DNA of 64,000 nucleotides from Rotaria macrura (lineage: Eukaryota > Rotifera > Eurotatoria > Philodinida > Philodinidae): NCBI GenBank assembly GCA_900239685.1, contig OENT01000762.1, positions 1,721 through 65,720 of the forward strand. The letters are read 5' to 3'. The notes under the pieces were generated by a model. It did not search any database. It was not told the origin of the DNA and was given only the letters and a program-made list of their open reading frames with translations. Position 1 is the stretch's first letter, and every line of letters begins with the position of its first letter. Shown piece by piece: positions 1 to 9,350 of this stretch. The position numbers and the translations under genes are program-made.

Positions 1-262
1 GGAACTGATGTTCAATTTCCACATGCACGTAACTCTATGTTTGTTTCCGAGTTCCCAATCGAAGTGGAAGCACTTGGCCTTAATAAATTCATAGTTGTCC
101 TTTACTTGAAATATATTTCTCTTAAGACAGGATGCTGCACGAATGAATCATAAGCAGCGATTACTTTCATGTTAGTTTTTTTCCTGACTCGTTTAAACCA
201 ATAGTAATGCCTCTTAATACTCTTTGATTTCTTACATTAGTCGAATACATGCTTTAAAATAT

Positions 263-480
263 GTTTATTTCTGTAATCTGCGAAGTAAACGGGATTTATG
301 GTTTTGATTCTCATAAATTTTGCCGTTCAACGCGTCAAAACAGAATTTTTCCATTTAGAGATTTAAAAAATCGTTTTCACGCGTTTATTTCTCGATTTTT
401 TCAAGTAAACGGGTTTTATAGCGTTGATTTTATGAATTTTTCAGTTCAACGCGTCAAAACAGCGTTTTATCGTTTTCGTG
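263..480. repeat. Imperfect 120-bp tandem duplication
   Basis: Two copies of a roughly 100-120 bp unit lie head to tail with an exact 120-bp offset: GTTTATTTCT occurs at 263 and 383, AAGTAAACGGG at 283 and 403, and GTTCAACGCGTCAAAACAG near 324 and 444. The copies differ by scattered substitutions, so the duplication is not recent. An open frame of 83 codons runs through both copies, but it carries no recognisable domain and is probably chance. Confidence 0.7.
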
Positions 481-1339
481 TCTGCCTGGGTTATATCTGT
501 AATCTTTTATGACCGATCATAATTTGCTGTTAGTTAGTGGCTCGATGATGGAAAGTTCTTTATCAAGAACTTCATAAGCGTAACATAAGCATTGTGATAG
601 TTAAGGATTGTTCCATGCATAATTATAGGCCAATCGTCATGATACAATAGCGCAACAAGATATAAGTAAAAAGAGAACTGAAAGGTTAAGTTCAAAACTG
701 ACATGTCAGATGTTCGTCGATTGAAGCGCAAAAGATGCGCACGGGTGGCAGGCTTGAAGAAGTAAACCGACAGCTACATTGTTCATAATGTTTGATTCGT
801 CAGCGACTCCGACAGATTTCATTATCAAAAAATACTGAGAGACTACCTTACACGTTGAAAGCAAATTCAGAAGCCGTTTTCAACTAGTTAAGTATAAATT
901 GTATATGCCCATGCAACTCACCATTCATAGTTGCAAACTAATTCCGGAGGAAATCTCAAGGTTTTAAGAATACGAATACTTTTCAAAACATTCCTTAAGC
1001 CTAAACCTCTTCCATTTTTCGAAGACTTCAGCGTAAACCGATACTTTGCATTAAATCTACTATCCACATCACGCGTTCCCTACGAACATGTTATCATTTT
1101 TCAATGAACCTATCGTGACCGGTGGCGAAATACAGCACAACAACTCAAATTCCTCAACTTTTAACATGCAGTTATATGTAAGGGTAACGTGTTTGGATAC
1201 CGTAGGTGTAATGCATTTGAAGGAAGCCTATGGGTGTTATGACGTTGAAATGTCGATACCCAGAGTAAAGGTATTATGACATCCCTCAGGGGTGCAGCAA
1301 ATCCAAGACCTTGGGATTGGTTGAAAATAAATTAAGATT

Positions 1340-1680
1340 TGTTCTCGATTGAGATTTGGAGTTGGGCATGGTCTTAAATTATCCGCATCTATTTAGACTT
1401 TGTTAGATGAAGTCCCAGAACGGAAAAAATAATTGCAAGTCTTATAAATTGATAGGAAATGGTTTAGATTTTGTATAGATTTGAGTTTGGATGTTGGATT
1501 TAGTCTTAGATATGGATTTGCGATTGAGGTTGAGTTTCAGTGCTGCATAACACAATCGGACGCATGTCAGACTGAAAACAAACAACAAGTTGAAATCCAA
1601 ATCTAATATCCAAACCCAAATCCAAGTTGAACCTCAAAGATTTGGTGACAAATCCCAAATCCACTCAAGATTTATTGCAC
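1340..1680. repeat. Inverted GATTTGG-rich region, possible MITE remnant
   Basis: GATTTG/TTTGGAT words are concentrated on the plus strand from about 1340 to 1530, and their complements from about 1590 to 1680. The best-matched arms are 1478-1501 and 1599-1622, about 21 of 24 positions complementary. This gives an imperfect foldback of about 340 bp. No target duplication was identified, so calling it a mobile element is inference. Confidence 0.4.
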
Positions 1681-2350
1681 CCATAATCTATCCTGTGAGT
1701 CTAACCTGCAACGCTGCAGCACGTCATAATGATGAATACAAACGTTATTTGGACTAATGAAAACATATGGATAGTTAGATGCGAATGAGTGTAAAAAATT
1801 GCGTTTTCTACTTACGAGTCATTTCCTTGGTTATAAATAGTTGCTTTTGTTTATCGATTTTATCTCTTATCAAGAACCTTGAGAACTTTACTTTCTTTTT
1901 AGCTTTTAATACCGAAATCGTAAAGAAAATGCTGCATAATCGATAAGTGAATGGTATACAGATTATCTATCATATTAATCATATCTCTAAATTTTGAGAC
2001 ACGTTCTTAAATGTGATGCTTTCGAAGAAAATGCTTAATCTTCTCGAAATTTTCATCTTATATAATCGCCATTGATATCAATCAAAGATGAGAATTATAG
2101 TTCCTTTCATTGATTTTCACTCCATCAATTACTGTGCATTATGTCTTTAATCTCTTTCAACTATGTATTATGGAATGTAACAAACGTGAAATTGTCCTTT
2201 CCATTGACTCATTTGAGAAATTGATTTTTACCAATTACTGCATTTAGATTTCTGTTCGAAATCTTCATAAAAGCATTAAAAAAAACTAAGAAATCAATAT
2301 TTGTCATGGATACTTTTCTAATCTCTGTTTGAATGATAATAGTAACACCC

Positions 2351-2470
2351 AGGCCTCGCAGAAGACCCTAAAAAATCAGGACAGTTTGTTCGCGTAATAA
2401 CTGAATTACATCGTAATTCAAATACAACGTGGACAAGCTGTCCTGATTTTTAGGGTCTTCTGTGAGGCCT
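2351..2470. mobile_element. 120-bp foldback (hairpin) element
   Basis: Nearly perfect terminal inverted repeats of 33-34 bp, 2351-2384 and 2438-2470, begin AGGCCT and end GGACAG on the inner side. They differ by one substitution and one A in a homopolymer. The roughly 53-bp spacer holds a smaller palindrome, GAATTACATCGTAATTC. There is no coding capacity. Flanking bases show no convincing target-site duplication (AACACC versus AACATC at most). The near identity of the arms suggests recent insertion or structural constraint. A structured non-coding RNA is an alternative. Confidence 0.6.
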
Positions 2471-2664
2471 GAACATCACTACATTTGCAATCAACCGACA
2501 CCTGTGATTTTAAGAATTAGAAAAATTCTTTATCAAGCCAGCAAGAACTTTAGGGCCGTATCCTATATGTCATTTGATATTAACGAATAGTTCGATCATT
2601 GTCTATAGTTTTTAGAAGAAACGTTAACCTCTATATGTATGAGCTCTGTTTTAGATGTACAAAA

Positions 2665-3638
2665 ATCCCATGTCACCTCTTTTTTTGCAACTGCACCGCA
2701 TTTACGCGCAGAGCCTATTTTACGCCCCAGTTATGCGTAACTACGCTGCATTCATCGTAGTGAAGGTCTCTATAAGAAACTACGCTTACTGCGACGCAGA
2801 CCAACGTAACTGCGTCGGAGTGATCGCATCGTACGATCCGTTGTAAACGTAACTGACCAATTATAAATGATTCTTCGTTATTTATAATTGGTCACACTCG
2901 AGCACTAATACTTACCCACAGAAAAACAGTATAAATAGCAGTGCTCGTCACATTTTCGTTCATAAGTCATTTTAATTAAACAGTAGAATGCATACTTCAT
3001 TTTTTTTAAATTGTTTGTTTTAAAATGTTTGAAACTGTTTTTCTTTTTTCTGAAATTATTTAAAATTTTTCTAAAGAAATTTTTTTTCATCATTTATCAA
3101 ATTTCAAAATCATTTTTTAGATGTTAATTTTTTGATTCTTCTAGATTCTTATTTTCCATGATTTTCGAAATTCAAATTTTTATTTAACTCGTAATTTCGT
3201 AAATTTTGAAATTTTTCAGCTTTTTATATTTCGATTTTTCTAGATATTTCTTTTCCTTCATTTTTGAATTTTAAAAGTTTTTTTTAAGTTTTAGTATTGT
3301 AAATAAATTTTTTAAAAATTTTTTAGAAAAATTTTAATTTTATTATTTTACGTTTTTAATTTTGTGTACGGAAAATTTTTAAGCTCACAGAAGAAATCAA
3401 AATGAAATGAAAACTTAATCTGTGTGATCTCTCATTTCTATTGCAACGCAACTGTGACCTATAAGTGCAATTAACTGGGACGCACTTTTGCGTAACTGTG
3501 AATTTTTCACCATAACTACGCGTAACTGCGATTTTTTTATCGTAGTTACGCCGCATTTTCCCGTAATTACGGGTCACACTGCGATAGCAGTTACGGCGTA
3601 ACTGCGCCGCAGTTTCATCGTAATGAAACATATGGGAT
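2665..3638. mobile_element. Candidate non-autonomous element with GTAACTGCG-type subterminal repeats
   Basis: Two blocks, about 2690-2850 and 3440-3620, are dense in variants of CGTAACTGCG and CGTAACTACG on both strands and are far richer in CG dinucleotides than the surroundings. The AT-rich middle looks unrelated. The outer edges carry ATCCCAT (2665) and its complement ATGGGAT (3632), a weak terminal inverted repeat. Inside lies a perfect 15-bp stem hairpin (2854-2868 with 2880-2894, 11-nt loop). No transposase was seen. The clustered repeats are directly visible; the element boundaries are inference. Confidence 0.45.
2854..2894. repeat. Perfect 15-bp hairpin
   Basis: TGACCAATTATAAAT at 2854-2868 is exactly complementary to 2880-2894, with an 11-nt loop. 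It sits just inside the left repeat block of the candidate element at 2665-3638 and may be part of it. Confidence 0.7.
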
Positions 3639-4159
3639 GAGAATCTGTTCGTATCACTGACGATGAATATTTGCAGGTTGACATCCTCATTTTCACTGGA
3701 TGTTACTATTACTATAGCCTAGAGCATTAGTTACACTCTAGTTGTTCTTCACTCTCACTTCTGAAAGCAGCAAATAACTATTCTCACACATGTTATTTGT
3801 ATCAGTAGTTGTAGTAATCGCACGGAAGAGCAATCAAGAAGATAATAGAGTACAGAACATCTTTACATTTTTTTCGAAAAAGACTGCTAATATATATTGC
3901 TTTAAATTATGTTCCATCCATTTCATAAATAATGTATTCCACTGATTTTTGAATACTTTTTGATAGGAACGTTATAGAGACCTGCAATTTTCACCATACA
4001 AGAGAGATTATCCAATGCTACACATATCAAAATCTATCGACGTCTGATTCGTCAACTATTGACTAATCAGGTCAGTTCTTTATGAAGACTTCAGAAAACG
4101 CTACTTTGAAATGAACTTCCGTTTTACTTAAACGTTTGTAACAACTACCCCTAGGGGAA

Positions 4160-4939
4160 GTACTGAGTTCAGGGTACCCATGTACTGCGAAAGCCTCAGC
4201 AAGGTACCCGATACGGGTACTTCGAAAATTTTCAGTGATTATACTGATCTAGTTACTGCATTGGGTACCCACATCAGTATGTTAACTGAAAAGGTACATT
4301 GTATGAGTACCTGCACCTGTAACTTTACTTTGGAAAACTCTACAGGGTACCCTTGATTTGGCGCGTTCTGTAGAGTGACTGTTCATTCACCGTTTTCTTT
4401 CGCACACACAGCTCCATATAAACAACTAGACAAAACACAAAAAACTAATACATTTTCATACTAATCTTTTCTAGATTATTTCTTGACTATTTATTATAGT
4501 CGAAAAATGCCGATCTCGATCATAAATCGAGAGAGGACTACCTTGATATGGTCTGGTGAAGATCTGATCAATTCAAGCTCGATCAGATCGAGAAATTTGA
4601 CCCGCTTGAATTTTCAGAATTGAAAAAATTAAATTAAATAAAACGAAAAAAAATTATAATTTGCTTTGACAGAAGCAAAAATGAAAAAAGTCGAAGGTTA
4701 GGTTCGATCATCAACATACTGCAGCTTTGGCAGCAGGGTACCTAATCTTACTGCGCAATAGTACCCAGCCCAGTATTTGATCAGTAACTTCAAGTACCCA
4801 CTTACTAGACGCTATGCAGCAGGGTACCCACCCGAGTACCTTATACGTACCTAAAAGTACTATAAGGTACTTAAGTACCCAAAAGTACCTGTGACATACT
4901 AGTACCAGGGTACTTTTTCAGGTACCCTTGATTCAGTAC
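4160..4939. mobile_element. Candidate non-autonomous element with GGTACC-type repeats
   Basis: The words GGGTACCC, AGTACC and GGTACT occur many times at 4160-4370 and 4735-4940, on both strands, and hardly elsewhere in the window. The outer ends form an imperfect inverted repeat: GTACTGAGTTCAGGGTACC at 4160 against the complement of 4921-4939, 16 of 19 matching. A 9-bp stem (ACTCTACAG / CTGTAGAGT) lies at 4337-4376. The AT-rich middle (about 4380-4730) shows no coding potential. No target duplication was seen. Two adjacent smaller elements are an alternative to one 780-bp element. Confidence 0.5.
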
Positions 4940-5466
4940 ATTCATTCGGGACAGTCGACAGAAGAAACTCTTCTTTTCGATGCAGAGAACGTCGTCATTC
5001 TGTAATCATTAGTTTCAAGATTTATAAAACGCAATCTGATATCTTGATTTGACCCATTTGCCAGAGACCGTGTGATAAAAGTAGCTGTCGTGGGTTTACT
5101 TACTGTGATGAATCAAATATTGTGATCTCGATTTTTATGTAATGTGGACCTGTTTCTTAAATGAAACCTTATTGGTAACTACGGAAGTTTTATGTAATAA
5201 ACATTTAGGCTATTTTTTACCCCATTTCACAAAAACCAGTCATTATGTTCGAGTTTTACTTAAGTAACGATACAAAATCTGTAATTATTACTTTTGATCT
5301 TCTCTTCGATTAAGACTGATTAAGTAATACTTGACTGATTCCTGGAGATATGCTAAATGTTGAGATCATGTAGTATCAGATCATTTCTAAACTAATAAGT
5401 TGAGCCACTATACTACTCCTCTCAGTGAGTGACCCGTCGATGGATACTTTACCACACAGTCTATGG

Positions 5467-5693
5467 TAGGGCTGGCACTTTATCTTTATTTCACTTTGAA
5501 AAAGTAAAGTAAAGTAAATCACTTTACTTTATTGGATAAAGTAAAGCTGGATCACTTTACTTTACTTGGTAAAGTAAAGTAAATCACTTTACTTTATCCG
5601 GTAAAGTAAAGTAACGCAACTTTACTTTACTGAGAAAGTAAAGTTCCTCAACTTTACTTTATTTGGTAAAGTAAAGATAAAGTGCCACCCCTA
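5467..5693. mobile_element. hAT-type MITE with 8-bp target-site duplication
   Basis: The 227-bp element is bounded by TAGGGCTGGCAC at the left and GTGCCACCCCTA at the right (one mismatch as inverted repeats; the match continues through TTTATCTTTA). It is flanked by a perfect direct repeat GTCTATGG at 5459-5466 and 5694-5701. An 8-bp duplication and TAGGG...GGCA-type ends are hallmarks of the hAT superfamily. The interior is almost entirely alternating copies of TTTACTTTACTTT and its complement, so it can fold into serial hairpins. It carries no transposase and would need one in trans. The perfect duplication implies a fairly recent insertion. Confidence 0.85.
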
Positions 5694-5701
5694 GTCTATG
5701 G

Positions 5702-6218
5702 TGAATAGTTTAAGTATATGTATTAGAATTGTTTGTATAAGTTTTGAAAGCAACGATTTAAGACCATCGACTTTCCATAGATAACAAGAACGACTTTTCT
5801 TCTTTAGATAACAGTTCCGACAGGAGTTTAAATGATGCGGAAAGTAACCAATTAATGAACGATTACATTTGGATAGATTTTGTTGTATTGAACATCGGTG
5901 GGTGTCTGTTTTATGATGAAATATGGGAGTCTGTGAAGTGTTTCTATCCCAAGTTATTCAGAAGACAATATGGAATGCAATAATAATCCAATGACCTAGT
6001 GAGTATCGATTCAATAAAATTGATGTACATTGGGTACAAAACATATTCGTCCAGTTTAGTATAGTATACGTTCAATTAATTATTATGAAGAAGAAAAACG
6101 TCTTAATTTCTTTACTGTTTCTAGATCTTGAAAAATACATTTCACTGAAAATAATCTGATCAAGTCACCTAAAAAAGGAACTCCTTCTAATAAAACACTC
6201 TTAAATCTACAAACTCTA
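5702..6218. other. Intergenic, nothing recognised
   Basis: AT-rich sequence between the hAT-type MITE and the inverted repeat pair. I see no gene, repeat or motif here. Confidence 0.5.
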
Positions 6219-6443
6219 ATGACTCGAAGGAAGCAACTTCCCTTTTTTGCCGAATTAAGAGAAACAGGAACTAGAATTGAGATGAAGCAAGTATTGAACA
6301 TAAAAGCATTGATATTTGACAGTATTTTAGCCAGTTTAGATATGAAAAAGCTTGCAAAACTATCAGATGCTATTATGATTTCAATGCTTGAACGAATAAA
6401 ACAAAGCGAAAACAATATATACTGCATTACCGTTAATTTTTAG
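6219..6443 (+). repeat. Left copy of a diverged inverted pair (short ORF)
   Basis: A 74-codon open frame here resembles, when translated, the 84-codon frame on the minus strand at 6723-6977. Both show basic/serine start, then MK, a hydrophobic stretch, DSI, S..M.KL.K and a Met/Leu-rich end. DNA identity over about 200 bp looks like roughly 60-65% by eye. The two copies face each other about 280 bp apart. I do not recognise the sequence. It could be an old foldback transposon, or a decayed duplicated exon. Confidence 0.35.
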
Positions 6444-6722
6444 GAATCTAACATCTTGCGTAAAACTATACAATGAACTTCAGTTTTCTATATTAACCAG
6501 TGTCTACTATCATAATGAAATGTACGATATTCACAAATAACAGAAAGCTCTTGGAGAATAAAACCCTTGACTGCTCTTAAAATTTTTATAGAACTCTATT
6601 TATCATAGATGAATCACATGGATTAACGATAGCATACAAAATATCATTTTAGTTTTATGACATGAGTAGAAATTGTTTTAGATTGAGCGCTGTAGGTTTT
6701 TACAGTGCAGCTAATGCAGTTC

Positions 6723-6977
6723 TTAAAGTTTTGGGATCAGTTTAGATTTTGCTTTATAAGTCGTTTTTTCAGTTGAATCTTTCGAATATGATAAAGAATT
6801 AAAGCACAGCATCATTTGATATTTTTCAAGTTTTTGCATAGAGAAACTCATTCGAATGCTATCAAGAGTCAATATTATTAATCTGATTAGTAATTTCATT
6901 TTATTTCTTGACTCTATTTTGCTTAATCTAATAAAATAGAAGTTTCGCTCTTTCGAAGCATCAGAATTGGTATTCAT
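6723..6977 (-). repeat. Right copy of a diverged inverted pair (short ORF)
   Basis: Partner of the repeat at 6219-6443, in opposite orientation. Shared blocks on the coding sense include GA(T/C)AG(C/T)ATT, followed by TATG-AAAA-CTTG and TATCA(A/G)ATG. Neither copy has a visible promoter, splice partner or recognisable domain, so a real gene is unlikely. Confidence 0.35.
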
Positions 6978-9257
6978 AGAAGTGATCCGCCATTGAAAAT
7001 CCAGTATTCAAGTGAATCTATGCAACTATTTAAATTGAGATGTACTCATCAACGTGTAGAATTTTAAATGAATTGAAAATATTTTGTTAATGATAGTTAT
7101 TAATTGAACATGCATGATTCTTTTAACACTGAGCGAATAAGTTTTATTCATGAAAATAAACTATACTTGAAGCATGCTGTTTTAAGGCAGAAATAAAAGA
7201 TGCAGAGATTCATGCAAGTAGTGTTATACAGATTATGTATGGCGTATTGTACAAAATCATATGTAATTGGCAACTCGAACCGATTGGGCTCAGTTATAGA
7301 GAATAGACTATCATTGTTTTACCAATGTGGAGGAATAATTGTTCGACCAAACACATCAGTCAAGTAGGCAAAAACTTTGTTATCGAATGACTTCGTACTT
7401 CAGAATTTTGAAAACATAAAATTAACAACTTTAACCTATGATGACAACATTACTAGCACGTATCATATATGATTTGTTAGTATAAAAGACACTGACATAG
7501 CACCCAAGCATTTATTTTTTGTGTTGAATCCATCTCAAAGCTTCGCAAAGGTAATTTATACCCTTTTATCTACTAATTTAGTGTGCACATCATAGTGACG
7601 AATTTCCACTTTTATTATAAGTAGTAGTAATTCATAGAAAAAAATTCTTTTACTCATGTAGCCTATTCCGATTGATGCACGATACATTTATTCTTTTTCT
7701 CTTTAATAAAAAAACACTTTCTCTTTATCCTTTGGTTTAAGGAAGCGAAAAGAATGCCTCCAACACTTGTAATCATAAAATTTATTTATCATATACAATG
7801 TGAGATCAGAGATAGACTTTGTCCTTAGATATCATGGCATAAACTAAAACATTGTTGAACGGGTCATTGCATTACTGAAAGAAATCAGTATTGAATACTT
7901 CTAAAAAGACTTTGAACGCGAGCCCGCACTCTCTCGCTCTGATTTGCTGCAATATAAAGCAAATTACATGTCTGAGTTTTATCTCCAAATAAAGATTTGT
8001 TTAAGCTTATGAATTTTTTCACTCATTTTATTACAACTTTGCTGAGTTAGATTACATAGTTATTCAATCATCGTCTGCTTATTGAATACATGCGTTCTCA
8101 AATGCTTCAGCAAATACGTAGCTTCCACATTTATCAAAAATAAAAATAGTAAACTACCCTAATATAGGAATTTCTTTCTTATTTACACTAGATACTACTT
8201 TATATAAATGTAATCTTGAAAGACTACTGGGTAAAATCGTCGTACCTTACAATGCTATCTAATACTTTTTCAATCTCCATAGGTTACTTAGTCAATGTAT
8301 TCAATATGAGATTAGTATTTGAAGTATTAAAAAAAGATAATTAGGTGTATCTTATCAACTCTTGCCACCTATGAATAACCGTAGGTATTTTCGTTCAAAC
8401 TGATAAATCGTCAAGCTCGGCAGATTGTTCGAATATCGCTATAGTATTTCATTTTCTAGATTAGTTTGAATTAATTATCAGCTCCAATTGATGATGAAAA
8501 AAATCTTTCCACAGCACAATATGAAATATATCATACTGAAAAAAGAAATACACTTTAGTTTTAATAATTGCTTCTTATATGACACCCCTATGTCGCTATA
8601 TTTACAATAAAATACTCAAGATTACTTCATTTGACGTTGATCATATTTTAGTAGCTTCTAATGCATTCACTGGGTACCATCATTGACATTAGTGTATTGA
8701 ATTTCATATTAATAATGCCGCTTAAATTATTTCATTTGGTTTATTCTTGTGTTATCTTGCGTTCATAACACGTACGTAATTATATGCCACAACTGTCATC
8801 TTGATTGCTGTATTTTGTATTAAATGAAAATCGTTGTTTGGAAGTTTGTATGGCCAAGTGTGAAAAGAAAATCTGCTCTTTCTTAAATTCCTAGTTACAA
8901 GAGTGACATATAGAGAATATCCTTTTCATGAACACAAAGGATAGAATCGATAGCTGTCAACATTGCTGTATGATTGAGCAAACAATCGTCTCTCGTCTTG
9001 CTGCGTAACAGACAATAGTTGTGTATTGCAAAGGAACTCGAAAATAAAGAACTACTTTCTCATAAAGATTTCACAAATTGAAGATGTTCATTGTAGATCT
9101 ATGAGTTTCAATCAATATGATATATTTCGTATTAGACAAATGAATCATGTCTTATTTGAATAATGACAAAAATGAAGAGCAAACAGTAAAGTTATAATAA
9201 TAGTTAATTACTACAATATTCAAAAAAGATTGGTTTTAATTTTCGTAATGTATATTT
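6978..9257. other. Intergenic, nothing recognised
   Basis: About 2.3 kb of AT-rich sequence downstream (3') of the GPCR gene. No open frame with domain character, no tRNA-like fold and no strong repeat was seen. Confidence 0.5.
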
Positions 9258-9263
9258 TTTATT
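9258..9263 (-). promoter_or_regulatory. Possible polyadenylation signal of the GPCR gene
   Basis: AATAAA on the minus strand, about 90 bp after the GPCR stop codon. Confidence 0.4.
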
Positions 9264-9350
9264 GAACTGTTCTCTAAAGAAACTTCGAAATCAAAATTCA
9301 TCCATGTAGTTGTCTTTGAATTGATTGAGAAACGAGAAAAAAATAATCAT

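Noticed and set aside
2655..2846. Open frames through the GTAACTGCG repeat blocks (also 3356-3631)
   Set aside because: Frames arise from the repeated motif itself; no protein domain.
6083..6427. 114-codon minus-strand open frame
   Set aside because: Antisense to the repeat copy at 6219-6443, whose plus-strand reading is the one matched by its inverted partner.
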